DNA of 64,000 bases from contig NZ_LR134356.1 in the NCBI RefSeq assembly GCF_900637195.1, positions 5,022,001 through 5,086,000 on the forward strand. Reading direction: 5' to 3'. The notes below the pieces were generated by a model. The model did not search any database. It worked only from the letters and a program-made list of their open reading frames with translations, and was not told where the DNA came from. This stretch comes from Mycolicibacterium aurum. GTDB lineage: Bacteria; Actinomycetota; Actinomycetes; Mycobacteriales; Mycobacteriaceae. This document shows, piece after piece, positions 24,327-33,296 of this stretch. The translations under genes were made by a program, and so were the position numbers. Each line of letters starts with the position of its first letter. Position 1 is the stretch's first letter.

Positions 24327-25976
24327 GTGACCGACGGCCCGCTGATCGTGCAGTCCGACAAGACGGTGCTGCTCGAAGTCGATCATGAGCAGGCCGGTGC
24401 CGCCCGCGCCGCGATCGCACCGTTCGCCGAACTGGAGCGGGCGCCCGAGCACATCCATACCTATCGCATCACGCCGCTGGCCCTGTGGAACGCGCGCGCC
24501 GCCGGCCACGACGCGGAGCAAGTGGTCGACGCACTGGTGTCGTTCTCGCGGTACGCCGTGCCCCAACCGCTTCTGGTCGACATCGTCGACACGATGGGCC
24601 GGTACGGACGTTTGCAGTTGGTAAAGCATCCGGCGCACGGCCTGATGTTGGTCAGCCTGGACCGGGCCGTGCTCGAGGAAGTGCTGCGCAACAAGAAGAT
24701 TGCTCCGATGCTGGGCGCGCGTATCGACGACGACACCGTCATCGTGCACAACAGTGAGCGCGGCCGGGTCAAGCAGATGCTGCTCAAAATCGGTTGGCCT
24801 GCAGAAGATCTCGCCGGCTACGTCGACGGGGAGGCCCACCCGATCGATCTCGATCAGGACGGCTGGGAGCTCCGCGACTACCAGCAGATGGCCGCCGACT
24901 CGTTTTGGGAGGGTGGCTCCGGCGTCGTCGTACTGCCGTGCGGCGCAGGCAAGACCCTGGTGGGTGCGGCCGCGATGGCCCGTGCCGGCGCGACCACGTT
25001 GATCCTGGTCACCAACACGGTGGCGGGTCGGCAGTGGAAGCGGGAGCTGATCGCCCGGACGTCGCTGACAGAGGACGAGATCGGCGAGTATTCGGGCGAG
25101 CGCAAGGAGATCAGGCCCGTCACAATCGCCACCTACCAGGTGATCACCCGGCGGACGAAGGGCGAGTACAAGCACCTCGAGCTGTTCGACAGCCGCGACT
25201 GGGGCCTGATCATCTACGACGAGGTGCACCTGTTGCCTGCGCCCGTGTTCCGGATGACCGCCGACCTCCAGTCGCGCCGCCGCCTGGGCCTGACCGCCAC
25301 GCTGATCCGGGAGGACGGCCGCGAGGGCGACGTCTTCTCCCTGATCGGGCCGAAGCGCTACGACGCGCCGTGGAAGGACATCGAAGCCCAGGGCTGGATC
25401 GCACCTGCCGAGTGCATCGAGGTCCGGGTCACGATGACCGACAACGAGCGGATGCTGTACGCGGTCGCGGAACCCGAAGAGCGATACAAGCTCTGCGCCA
25501 CGGCGCACACCAAGGTCGCGGTGGTGAAGTCGATTCTGGCGCGCCATCCCAGTGAGCCGACGCTCGTCATCGGCGCGTACCTGGATCAGCTCGACGAGCT
25601 GGGAGCAGAGTTGGACGCGCCGGTGATCCAGGGCTCGACGAAGACCGCCGAGCGGGAGGCGCTGTTCGACGGATTCCGGCGCGGCGAGATCCGCACCCTA
25701 GTGGTCTCGAAGGTCGCGAACTTCTCCATCGACCTCCCGGAAGCCAGTGTCGCCGTGCAGGTTTCGGGAACCTTCGGCTCGCGCCAGGAAGAGGCTCAGC
25801 GGCTCGGCCGGTTGCTGCGCCCCAAGGCCGACGGTGGCGGCGCGGTGTTCTATTCGGTGGTGTCACGCGACAGCCTCGACGCCGAGTACGCGGCGCACCG
25901 GCAGCGTTTCCTCGCCGAGCAGGGCTATGGCTACGTCATCAAGGACGCCGACGACATGCTCGGGCCGGCGATCTGA
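24327..25976 (+). CDS. XPB/Ercc3-type DNA helicase
   Basis: This superfamily 2 ATP-dependent 3'-5' DNA helicase is homologous to eukaryotic XPB and to Rv0861c (ercc3). The 549 residues include an N-terminal damage-recognition-like region (1-165), motif I VVLPCGAGKTLVG, motif II IIYDEVHLLPAPVF, motif III RLGLTATLIREDGREGD and motif VI QRLGRLLRPK; VVSKVANFSIDLPEA lies between them. GTG 24327 (VTDGPLIVQSDKTV) matches the M. tuberculosis start; an ATG at 24282 would add 15 residues but overlaps a possible -10 element. Confidence 0.93.
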   Translation: MTDGPLIVQSDKTVLLEVDHEQAGAARAAIAPFAELERAPEHIHTYRITPLALWNARAAGHDAEQVVDALVSFSRYAVPQPLLVDIVDTMGRYGRLQLVKHPAHGLMLVSLDRAVLEEVLRNKKIAPMLGARIDDDTVIVHNSERGRVKQMLLKIGWPAEDLAGYVDGEAHPIDLDQDGWELRDYQQMAADSFWEGGSGVVVLPCGAGKTLVGAAAMARAGATTLILVTNTVAGRQWKRELIARTSLTEDEIGEYSGERKEIRPVTIATYQVITRRTKGEYKHLELFDSRDWGLIIYDEVHLLPAPVFRMTADLQSRRRLGLTATLIREDGREGDVFSLIGPKRYDAPWKDIEAQGWIAPAECIEVRVTMTDNERMLYAVAEPEERYKLCATAHTKVAVVKSILARHPSEPTLVIGAYLDQLDELGAELDAPVIQGSTKTAEREALFDGFRRGEIRTLVVSKVANFSIDLPEASVAVQVSGTFGSRQEEAQRLGRLLRPKADGGGAVFYSVVSRDSLDAEYAAHRQRFLAEQGYGYVIKDADDMLGPAI

Positions 25977-26317
25977 CCGGACCGTCGTCGCGCCGAGGGC
26001 CGAGGGCACCGACGCTTCACCGGTCACAGTCGGACGGCTGGTTTGCTGGGCGCGCGCCATGCGTCAAGCGCGCGCCCAGCTACCGGCGAGCGTAAGGCAA
26101 TAACGTGACTCCGTTAGCGATATTGGGCGAATTAATTGCCGGCGCAAGCAGTCAGCAATCGACTTAGGCGATTGATTTGCCTGGTGAATGGCGTCTGATC
26201 ACGCTAATGGCAAATTTACGATGGCAACAATTCTGCACAGCGGAAGCTCAGGCGCCAACGACCATCCCACCGGACCTCAGAAGTCCCGCTGGCGATGTCT
26301 TTCGTATCGTGGGCCCC
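25977..26317 (+). other. intergenic region after ercc3
   Basis: This 341-base stretch without a convincing gene begins with a strong hairpin (26045-26080). The part from about 26090 to 26230 is AT-rich for this genome and includes CAATCG-n7-CGATTG (26156-26174). It probably holds the promoter of the VOC gene at 26318. A longer in-frame extension of that gene, from 26177, has no domain content. Confidence 0.5.
26045..26080 (+). terminator. strong hairpin terminator downstream of ercc3
   Basis: Perfect 13-base arms, GCTGGGCGCGCGC and its complement, are separated by ten bases. There is no T-run after it, as is usual for mycobacterial terminators. It lies 69 bases after the ercc3 stop. Confidence 0.65.
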
Positions 26318-26668
26318 ATGAACGTCGGACGCGTAGTGCCCATCGTCACGGTCGACGACATCGCGGGCTCCGCCGAGCAGTACGCCGCGGTCCTCGGCCT
26401 CGATGTCGTGATGGATCACGGATGGATCGTCACGCTGGCAGACCCCGAACACCGACATCAGGTAAGCCTGATGACCGACGATGCGACGGCCGCGGTCAAT
26501 CCCTCGGTATCCGTCGAGGTCGACGACGTCGACGCCGCCTATGAGGCAGCCCGCCGGGCCGGGCTGGACATCGTGCATCCGCTGTCCGACGAGGAGTGGG
26601 GTGTCCGCCGCTTCTTCTTCTCCGATCGCGACGGCAACGTCGTCAACGTGCTGACGCACCGTCGCTGA
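26318..26668 (+). CDS. VOC (glyoxalase/bleomycin-resistance) superfamily protein
   Basis: This 116-residue single-unit VOC protein has paired beta-alpha-beta3 modules: VGRVVPIVTVDDIAGSAEQY, then VSVEVDDVDAAYEAARRAGL and the closing FFFSDRDGNVVNVLTH. The classic metal ligands are not all present (no N-terminal His), so it may bind rather than transform its ligand. The ATG at 26318 is used because the fold starts there. It converges on the LLM gene. Confidence 0.8.
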   Translation: MNVGRVVPIVTVDDIAGSAEQYAAVLGLDVVMDHGWIVTLADPEHRHQVSLMTDDATAAVNPSVSVEVDDVDAAYEAARRAGLDIVHPLSDEEWGVRRFFFSDRDGNVVNVLTHRR

Positions 26669-26679
26669 CCTCACGCGGT

Positions 26680-27672
26680 TCAGGAGAACGCCGGGATCAC
26701 CTCGCGCTCGAACAACTCGATGCCGGAGCGGTCGTATGCGGCCTCGGGGAAATAGCAGATCGCGTACTCACAGCCCAGGTCACGAAGATTCTGCAGCGCC
26801 TCGATCAGCTGCTCCGGCGTGCCGCTTCCCGCCTGCGGGGTGCTCATCGAGTTCAGCATCGCGTCCGCCGCGGGCTCGCCGGCGAGGCCGCTGATCCGCG
26901 ACCGCACCCGCCCGAGCCGTTCCTGCACCTCGGACTCCGACGAACCGACGACGGCGTTGATGTTCGCCGACCGGACGATGGCGCCGAAGTCGGTTCCGAC
27001 GTCTCGGCAGTGGTCGGCGAGCACCTGCGACTTGTGGGCGAAACCCTCAGGCTCAGAGGTGAAATTGGTGTACTGCGCATACTTCGCGGCGATGCGCAGC
27101 GTGACCTTCTCGCCGCCACCGGCGATCCACAGCGGAATCCCGTCTTCCTGCAGCGGCTGTGGCGCCACGATCGCCCCGTCCACCTGATAGTGCTTGCCCT
27201 CGAAGGTCACGACACCGTCGCGCCATGCATCGCGCATGATCTGCACGCCCTCGTCGAGGCGCGCGAGCCGCGTACCGGCCGAAGGAAATCCGTATCCGTA
27301 TGCGCGCCATTCATGTTCGTACCAACCGCCCCCGATGCCCATCTGGATGCGCCCGCCGGAGATGACATCGGCGGTCGCGGCGACCTTGGCCAGGTAGGCG
27401 GGGTTGCGGTAGCTCATCGCCGTGCACATCTGGCCCAGCTTGATGCGGGACGTGGTGGCGGCGTAGGCCGCCATCAGCGACCACGCTTCGTGGGTCGCCT
27501 CACCGGTGGGGACCGGCACAGTGTGAAAGTGGTCGTAGACCCACAGCGAGTCCCAGACGTCCCCGTCGTCGACGTAGGTCGCGAGCTCACTCATCACCCG
27601 CCACTGGTCACGCGGTTCGATTCCGACCAGGTCGAGTCGCCAGCCTTGCGGGATGAAGAGTCCAAAGCGCAT
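26680..27672 (-). CDS. LLM-class F420-dependent oxidoreductase
   Basis: This 330-residue TIM-barrel flavin/F420 enzyme of the luciferase-like family opens MRFGLFIPQGWRLDL. It also shows YDHFHTVP, TSRIKLGQMCTAMSYRNPAYLAKVAATAD and GGRIQMGIGGGWYEHEWRAYG. Mycobacterial members commonly use coenzyme F420. The substrate is unknown. It is divergent from the PPOX-type gene, another F420/flavin-type protein, suggesting a related redox theme. Confidence 0.87.
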   Translation of the reverse strand: MRFGLFIPQGWRLDLVGIEPRDQWRVMSELATYVDDGDVWDSLWVYDHFHTVPVPTGEATHEAWSLMAAYAATTSRIKLGQMCTAMSYRNPAYLAKVAATADVISGGRIQMGIGGGWYEHEWRAYGYGFPSAGTRLARLDEGVQIMRDAWRDGVVTFEGKHYQVDGAIVAPQPLQEDGIPLWIAGGGEKVTLRIAAKYAQYTNFTSEPEGFAHKSQVLADHCRDVGTDFGAIVRSANINAVVGSSESEVQERLGRVRSRISGLAGEPAADAMLNSMSTPQAGSGTPEQLIEALQNLRDLGCEYAICYFPEAAYDRSGIELFEREVIPAFS

Positions 27673-27759
27673 AGGCCGACTCTAGGTGGCTCGCGGGATC
27701 AGCGAAACGGGCCTCGCCGGAGCTGTTCACTTGTCACCTGGAATCAGTAACGTGCCTAC

Positions 27760-28185
27760 ATGGCCCTGTCCCAAGATGAACGAGAACAATTCCTGGCCGA
27801 ACCTCACATCGCGGCGTTGTCCGTCTCCGCCGGCGACAAGCGGGGTCCGCTCAGCGTGCCGATCTGGTACCAGTACACGCCGGGTGGTGACCTGTGGTTC
27901 ACCACCGGCGCAGGTTCACGAAAGCACAAGCTCATCGAAGCGGCGGGCTTCGTGACGCTCATGGTCGAGCGTGTGGAGCCCACTGTGCGTTACGTCGCTG
28001 TCGACGGTCCGGTCCTGCGCATCGAACCCGGCACCGACGAGCAGCTCGTCGAGATGACCAAGCGTTATCTCGCCCCCGACAAGGTGGAGGGCTACCTCGA
28101 GTTCGCCCGCCGCGAGCACGGGGAGAGCGTCGCAGTGTTCCTCAAGCCGGAGCACTGGTTGTCGTCCGACCTCGGCTCGCTCTAG
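27760..28185 (+). CDS. pyridoxamine 5'-phosphate oxidase-like (F420/FMN-binding) protein
   Basis: This 141-residue split-barrel protein carries the family pattern LSVSAGDKRGPLSVPIWYQY, DLWFTTGAGSRKHKLIEAAG and the C-terminal GESVAVFLKPEHWLS. Actinobacterial members bind F420, FMN or haem; the ligand cannot be decided here. Its last four bases (CTAG) are shared with the convergent acyl-CoA synthetase gene. Confidence 0.82.
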   Translation: MALSQDEREQFLAEPHIAALSVSAGDKRGPLSVPIWYQYTPGGDLWFTTGAGSRKHKLIEAAGFVTLMVERVEPTVRYVAVDGPVLRIEPGTDEQLVEMTKRYLAPDKVEGYLEFARREHGESVAVFLKPEHWLSSDLGSL

Positions 28186-29687
28186 CGAACGGCGCCGGGG
28201 TAGAGCGCTGCCACCGCCGGCAGGCTCACCTTCAGCGCGGGATTGCGCGGGAGCTCGTCGACGACCGCGAATGCGACCGGCACGTGGTACACCGGAAGAG
28301 CCTGCCGCACCAGGTCTTCGAGTTCGCGCTGCGATGGCGCCGGCACACCGGGCGCCGCTTCGATGGCCGCGAAGGGAACCTGGCCCAGCCGCGCGTCGGG
28401 GACGCCGACCACGCACGCGTCGCGCACACCGGGGTGGGTGACAAGCACTCGTCTGACCGTTTCCGGCAGCACCTTGAACCCGCCCCGGTTGATGGCGCCG
28501 TCGGCGCGACCGTGCAGCGTCACGAAGCCGTCGTCGTCGATGCTGGCGATGTCGGTGGTACGGATCCACTCGGGGCCCATGGGCGCGACCTTCGCCTCAA
28601 GCAAGCCGCGCGCCCCGACCGGTAGCTCCTCTCCGGTATCGGGGTCGACGATCCGCAGTTCGGTGTCGGCCAGCGCACGACCCACACTGTTGCGCTTCGT
28701 CGCACCGAAATCTCGCACCATGTCCGGCGTCCAGGCGCACAGTGAGCCGGCGAATTCGGTTGCCCCGTAGGCCAGCCGGACCGGGATTCCGTACCGCCGC
28801 TCGAACTCGTCGCGAGTCTGCGGATCAAGTGGGCCGGACGCACTGATCAGGCACTCCAACGAAGAGAGATCTGCCGCAGGTACATCGGCGTCGAGGAGCA
28901 TCCGGATCACGGCAGGCTGCACGCCCGATCGCGCGATGCGGTGCCGCTTCACGGCGTCCACCCAACCGTCGACGGTGAACCGTTCCATCATGACGATCGG
29001 CCTGCCGTGGTAGATGCCCGCGATCAGCTGGCACACCCCGATACCGCCGAACTGCCAATAGGCGAACTCCGGCGGCGCGTCGACGGATCCTCGCTCCCCC
29101 GCAGTCACGCTGAACACGGTGCGCGCCAGCACATGCACTTTGATCGCCTGACGCTTCGGAGGCCCGGTGGTGCCGCTGGTGAGGATGTTCAGCGCCACGC
29201 CGGGCTCTGCCGGAGCATGGATCCGCGAGTTGTCGCGACGCTCGAGGCCCTCGACGGCACTCACCATCGGCTCCGCGAGCGCGAGCTCCACCCCGGCACT
29301 ACCTACGCGCCGCGCGGCGCCCACCACCGGCTCTGTCCAATCGTCGCGATCTGCCACCACAGCGGAGAGGTTCAGGCGCTCGACGTCGGCAGCGATCGCC
29401 TCCGGCGACTGAAAGGAGTAGATCATCGACACGGCGCGCCCGGCCGCCAGAAACCCGGCGATGGCGGCGGCATGCGGAAGTCGATTGCGTACCACCAGGC
29501 CGACCGGAGCACCGTCGTCGACATCGGCAGCGCGAAGCGCCGAGGCAATGGCCGCACCGTAAGCCGTCACCTCGGCGCCCGAGTACCAGCGGCCCTCGAA
29601 CTCGATACAGGGACTGTCGCCGTAGCTGCTCAGCGCTGCCGCGATGCTTTCGGTAAACCCTTCGGTCACCTCGCCATTGTGAGGCAT
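28182..29687 (-). CDS. AMP-dependent acyl-CoA synthetase/ligase
   Basis: This 501-residue ANL-superfamily enzyme activates a carboxylate with ATP and passes it to CoA. Motifs: P-loop LTSGTTGPPKRQ, YGATEFAGS, RTTDIASIDDDGFVTLHGRA and GAINRGGFKVLPE. The C-terminal catalytic lysine lies in NPALKVSLPA. The carboxylate is unknown; the AMP-binding core is slightly short and lacks long-chain signatures, so a small or cyclic acid is likely (inference). It lies 45 bases downstream of the GlxA-type regulator on the same strand. Confidence 0.87.
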   Translation of the reverse strand: MPHNGEVTEGFTESIAAALSSYGDSPCIEFEGRWYSGAEVTAYGAAIASALRAADVDDGAPVGLVVRNRLPHAAAIAGFLAAGRAVSMIYSFQSPEAIAADVERLNLSAVVADRDDWTEPVVGAARRVGSAGVELALAEPMVSAVEGLERRDNSRIHAPAEPGVALNILTSGTTGPPKRQAIKVHVLARTVFSVTAGERGSVDAPPEFAYWQFGGIGVCQLIAGIYHGRPIVMMERFTVDGWVDAVKRHRIARSGVQPAVIRMLLDADVPAADLSSLECLISASGPLDPQTRDEFERRYGIPVRLAYGATEFAGSLCAWTPDMVRDFGATKRNSVGRALADTELRIVDPDTGEELPVGARGLLEAKVAPMGPEWIRTTDIASIDDDGFVTLHGRADGAINRGGFKVLPETVRRVLVTHPGVRDACVVGVPDARLGQVPFAAIEAAPGVPAPSQRELEDLVRQALPVYHVPVAFAVVDELPRNPALKVSLPAVAALYPGAVR

Positions 29688-29702
29688 CGGACGCTGCGCC
29701 GT

Positions 29703-29720
29703 GACGAGAATTCACTCGTC
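29703..29720. other. short inverted repeat between regulator and ligase gene
   Basis: GACGAG-n6-CTCGTC, perfect six-base arms, lies in the 45-base gap between the GlxA-type regulator gene and the synthetase gene. It could be a weak transcript-processing or attenuation hairpin. Confidence 0.3.
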
Positions 29721-29732
29721 CCTGGGTGGCCT

Positions 29733-30695
29733 CTACCCGGTGAACGCGCTGCGGTAATCGCTCGGGGTGGTGCGCATGTGCCGGACGAAGTGGTGCCGGT
29801 AGGTCGCCGGCGACTCGAAACCCACCCGCGGGGCGATCTGTTCGATCGACAGCGGGGACGACTCCAGGAGTGTGAGACTGGCCTGGATCCGCTGCTCGAT
29901 CAGCCACTTGATCGGCGTCGTGCCGGTGGCCTTGGCAAACTGTCGCAGGTAGCTGCGGCGCGACATCGCCGATCGTGCCGCCAGCTCGTCCAGCGTGATC
30001 GGCTTGTCGAGATTGGCCACCGCCCAAGCCATTCCGGCGGCGATGCGTCCGTCGGCCGCCGGCTCGGCGACGGGGGCCTCGATGTACTGCGCCTGTCCCC
30101 CAGCGCGATGCGGAGAGATCACCAGCCGCCGCGCCACGTCATTGGCGACGCGCACACCGTGATCGGATCGCACGATGTGCAGACACAGGTCGAGGCCAGC
30201 GGCACATCCTGCGCTGGTGAGCACCCGGCCGCTGTCGACGTACAGCGGCGCGGAGTCGACGTCGATGGCCGGGTAGTTCGTGCGCAGCAGGTCTGTATAG
30301 ATCCAGTGCGTGGTGGCCATCCTGCCGTCGAGTACTCCGGCGGCGGCGAGCGCGAAGGCTCCCGAGCAAATGGATACCAGGCGCGCGCCCCGGCGATCGG
30401 CCGCCCTGATCGCCTCCACGAGTTCCGGGGATGGGGGTTGGGTGACGTCGCGGACACTGGGGATGACCACGGTGTCGGCCATGGCGAGGTCTTCAAGCCC
30501 GTAGGACGTCCGCACCGTGGCCCCGCCGAGGAGCCGGATCTCGCCCGGCTCGGAGCACAGTTTGACGGAGTACCAGGGACGTACCAGTCCGGCGGAGAAC
30601 AATTCCGACAGCTCCGTCATACCGAAGATCTCCGCCGCCAGTCCCGATTCGAACCCCGACATGCCGTCATACGCGAGGATGGCGACCGCATGCAT
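29733..30695 (-). CDS. GlxA-family AraC-type transcriptional regulator
   Basis: This 320-residue regulator has an N-terminal DJ-1/PfpI (amidotransferase-like) domain (about 1-190) with the nucleophile-elbow cysteine in SICSGAFALAAAG. Its C-terminal AraC domain (about 215-318) has the two helix-turn-helix units LDELAARSAMSRRSYLRQF and SIEQIAPRVGFESPATYRHH. The N-domain normally senses a small nitrogenous ligand. It probably controls the synthetase gene downstream. Confidence 0.9.
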   Translation of the reverse strand: MHAVAILAYDGMSGFESGLAAEIFGMTELSELFSAGLVRPWYSVKLCSEPGEIRLLGGATVRTSYGLEDLAMADTVVIPSVRDVTQPPSPELVEAIRAADRRGARLVSICSGAFALAAAGVLDGRMATTHWIYTDLLRTNYPAIDVDSAPLYVDSGRVLTSAGCAAGLDLCLHIVRSDHGVRVANDVARRLVISPHRAGGQAQYIEAPVAEPAADGRIAAGMAWAVANLDKPITLDELAARSAMSRRSYLRQFAKATGTTPIKWLIEQRIQASLTLLESSPLSIEQIAPRVGFESPATYRHHFVRHMRTTPSDYRSAFTG

Positions 30696-30765
30696 GTCAC
30701 TATCTTAAAGAATACAGGCACTAGGGCCACTGTTCGATGCTGCAGCGCCGGGGCACGCTGGAGAC

Positions 30766-31005
30766 ATGTTCTACACACGACCCACCCTCTGGACACGCTT
30801 ACACCGGATATGGCTGAGTCGCAGCGCATTCCGACCACTGGCACAGTTCGCGGCAGGCCTCAGCACCGCCCACGGTCTGGCGCACGGGGTCCGGCCCTCG
30901 CCCACCTCGGCGGCCCGGCGGCTTGACCCGGATACGCGGATTCTCGACCACAACGGCAAGAACCCGGCCCGCTTTCACCTGTTCGAGCGCGACGCCCGCG
31001 CCTAA
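30766..31005 (+). CDS. small hypothetical basic protein
   Basis: This candidate gene of 79 residues opens MFYTRPTLWTRLHRIWLSRS and ends FHLFERDARA; it is strongly basic. GGAG lies close before the ATG (only two bases between). No family is recognised. It fills an otherwise empty 450-base gap between the GlxA-type gene and fadB, and a long palindrome begins just six bases after its stop. Coding status is uncertain. Confidence 0.35.
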   Translation: MFYTRPTLWTRLHRIWLSRSAFRPLAQFAAGLSTAHGLAHGVRPSPTSAARRLDPDTRILDHNGKNPARFHLFERDARA

Positions 31006-31010
31006 GCCCT

Positions 31011-31068
31011 CGAATGCACGGTTTCTGAGGATATTCGCGGGCGATTTCCATCAGAAAGCGTGCACTCG
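31011..31068. repeat. long intergenic palindrome P3
   Basis: Arms 31011-31028 and 31051-31068 pair at 16 of 18 positions. The 22-base centre is itself nearly self-complementary (GGATATTCGC / GCGATTTCC), giving a hairpin of almost 58 bases. It is separate from the true fadB terminator that follows. Confidence 0.65.
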
Positions 31069-31095
31069 TTGGAGACGCCGGCAGCTCCGACAACG

Positions 31096-31133
31096 CAAAA
31101 ACCCCCGCGACGCGATGTCGCGGGGGCTTTGCG
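31096..31133 (-). terminator. intrinsic terminator of fadB
   Basis: On the minus strand a perfect ten-base stem, CCCCCGCGAC / GTCGCGGGGG with a five-base loop, is followed by five T, a textbook Rho-independent terminator placed ten bases after the fadB stop codon. Confidence 0.88.
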
Positions 31134-31143
31134 TGACAGACGG

Positions 31144-33291
31144 TTACGACGTCAACGACGCCGGAGGCGTGAAGCGCTCGCCGTACTTGGCGGCCAGCTC
31201 CTTGGCGCGGGCCACGAAGGCTTCCTTGCCCACGCCACCTGCACCCTGGTATCCGACGATGAACTGCGCCGACCCACCGGTGTACGGCGGGTAGCCAATG
31301 CCCATGATCGAGCCGATGTTGGCGTCCGCGGTCGAGGTGAGCACGCCCTCGTCGAGGCACTTCTGGGTCTCCAGAGCCTCGGCGAACAGCATGCGATCGA
31401 TCATGTCCTGCAACGGGATATCGCCGGCGCTGCCCGCGAACGTCTCGGCGAGACCGCTCCACAGACCCACACGCTTGCCGTCGGCGTACTCGTAGAACCC
31501 GGCACCCTTGAGCCGAGACGGGCGACCGATCTCGATCATCTTGTTGACGACGGCCTCGGCCGGGTGCGGCTCGTAGGTGGCACCGGTTTCCTCGACAGCC
31601 TTACGGGTCGCGGTGGCGATCTTCTGCATCAGCTCGAGGTTCAGTTCATCGGACAGCTGCAGCGGCGGCGCCGGGTAGCCGGCCTGTGAGCCCGCCTGCT
31701 CGATGCTGGCCGGGGCCACACCCTCGCCCAGCATCGCGAGCGCCTCGTTGACGAAGGTTCCGATGACGCGGCTGGTGAAGAAGCCCCGGCTGTCATTGAC
31801 CACGATCGGGGTCTTGCCGATGGCCAGCGTGTAGTCGAACACCCGGGCCAGCGCCTCGTCAGAAGTCTTCTCGCCCTTGATGATCTCCACCAGCGGCATC
31901 TTGTCGACCGGGCTGAAGAAGTGGATGCCGATGAAGTCGTCCTGGCGCTTCACACCCGTCGCGAGCTCGGTGATCGGAAGCGTCGAAGTGTTCGAGCCCA
32001 GCACCGCATTGGGCTCGACGATGTCCTCGATCTCCTGGAACACCTTGTGCTTCAGCTCAACCGACTCGAACACGGCCTCGATGACGAAGTCGACACCCTT
32101 GAGGTCGGCGGCATCGGCCGTCGGCGTGATCCGGGCCAGCAGCTCCTTGGACTTTTCCTCGGTGGTGCGGCCACGCTCCAGCGCCTTCGCTTCCAGCTTC
32201 TCCGAGTAGTTCTTGCCCTTCTCGGCGGCCTCGATGCTGACGTCCTTGAGCACCACGTCGTATCCGGCCTTGGCGGAGACGTAGGCGATACCCGCCCCCA
32301 TCATGCCGGCGCCGAGCACACCGATCTTGGTGATCGGGGTCTTGCCGATGCCGTCGGGCCGGGACCCGCCACCGTTGATGGTCTGCAGGTCGAGGAAGAA
32401 CGCCTGGATCATGTTCTTGGCGGTCTGGCCGGTGACGAGGGTGGTGAAGTACCGGCTCTCGATACGGCTGGCGGTGTCGAAGTCGACCTGCGCGCCCTCG
32501 ACGACGGCGTCGAGGATGGCTCGCGGCGCCGGCATGGGCGCACCCTTGAGCTGCTTGCGCAGCAGCGCCGGGAACGACGGCAGGATCGCCGCCAGCGCGG
32601 GCGAGGACGGCGTACCGCCGGGCATCTTGTAGCCCTTCACGTCCCACGGCTGGGTGTGCGAATCAGGGTTGGCCTTGATCCACGCCTTGGCGGCCGGGAT
32701 GAGCTCTTCGACGCTGCCGACCAATTCGTCGACCAGACCGATGTCCTTGGCCTTGCCCGGCTTGAAGCGCGTGCCCTGCGACAGCACCTCCATGAAGGCC
32801 TTCTGGATGCCGAACATGCGGGTGGTGCGGGCAACGCCGCCACCACCGGGCAGCAGGCCGAGCGTCACCTCGGGCAGACCGATGACGACGCCCTTGACGT
32901 CGGCGGCGATGCGATGGTGGGTGGCCAGCGCGATCTCCAGGCCGCCGCCGAGCGCGGCGCCGTTGATGGCGGCGACGACCGGCACGCCGAGGGTCTCCAG
33001 CTTGCGCAGGTCGGCCTTGATGAACTCGACCTCGGCGAACGACTCGGCCGCGTTGTCGGGGCCGACGTTCATCATGCCCTTGAGGTCACCGCCGGCGAAG
33101 AAGGTCTTCTTCGCGCTGGCGATCACTACGCCGGTGATCGAATCCTTCTCCTCCACAAGGCGTTCGACAGCCTTGTGCATGGACTCCTTGTAGTGCTCGT
33201 TCATCACGTTGGCCGAGCCGGTGGGATCGTCCAACGTCAGGGTGACGATGCCGTCGGCATCCTTGTCCCACTGAATGGTGTTCTCTGCCAT
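31144..33291 (-). CDS. fadB: fatty-acid oxidation multifunctional enzyme FadB (enoyl-CoA hydratase / 3-hydroxyacyl-CoA dehydrogenase)
   Basis: This 715-residue alpha subunit of the beta-oxidation trifunctional complex hydrates enoyl-CoA and oxidises 3-hydroxyacyl-CoA. Hydratase domain (1-300): AAINGAALGGGLEIALATHH and VTLGLLPGGGGVARTTRM. Dehydrogenase domain (about 325-715): NAD motif IGVLGAGMMGAGIAYVSAKA, SNTSTLPITELA and GIHFFSPVDKMPLVEIIKGE. Corresponds to FadB (Rv0860). The start is six bases from the fadA stop. An in-frame open stretch upstream is a shadow of fadA. Confidence 0.96.
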   Translation of the reverse strand: MAENTIQWDKDADGIVTLTLDDPTGSANVMNEHYKESMHKAVERLVEEKDSITGVVIASAKKTFFAGGDLKGMMNVGPDNAAESFAEVEFIKADLRKLETLGVPVVAAINGAALGGGLEIALATHHRIAADVKGVVIGLPEVTLGLLPGGGGVARTTRMFGIQKAFMEVLSQGTRFKPGKAKDIGLVDELVGSVEELIPAAKAWIKANPDSHTQPWDVKGYKMPGGTPSSPALAAILPSFPALLRKQLKGAPMPAPRAILDAVVEGAQVDFDTASRIESRYFTTLVTGQTAKNMIQAFFLDLQTINGGGSRPDGIGKTPITKIGVLGAGMMGAGIAYVSAKAGYDVVLKDVSIEAAEKGKNYSEKLEAKALERGRTTEEKSKELLARITPTADAADLKGVDFVIEAVFESVELKHKVFQEIEDIVEPNAVLGSNTSTLPITELATGVKRQDDFIGIHFFSPVDKMPLVEIIKGEKTSDEALARVFDYTLAIGKTPIVVNDSRGFFTSRVIGTFVNEALAMLGEGVAPASIEQAGSQAGYPAPPLQLSDELNLELMQKIATATRKAVEETGATYEPHPAEAVVNKMIEIGRPSRLKGAGFYEYADGKRVGLWSGLAETFAGSAGDIPLQDMIDRMLFAEALETQKCLDEGVLTSTADANIGSIMGIGYPPYTGGSAQFIVGYQGAGGVGKEAFVARAKELAAKYGERFTPPASLTS

Positions 33292-33296
33292 GGTCT

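Noticed and set aside
23700..25547. Long minus-strand open frame of about 615 codons across ercc3
   Set aside because: The plus strand encodes a complete XPB helicase with all motifs; the opposite frame has no recognisable domain and is a GC-rich shadow.
26156..26174. CAATCG-n7-CGATTG as a fourth LacI-type operator
   Set aside because: The half-sites are separated by seven bases, whereas the three real copies have none, so the same protein is unlikely to bind it.
24113..27750. AATAACGTG or TAACGTG occurring near 24118, 26100 and 27750 as possible insertion-boundary repeats
   Set aside because: The match is only seven to ten bases, fits a generic mycobacterial -10 element (TAnnnT), and flanking sequence does not match.
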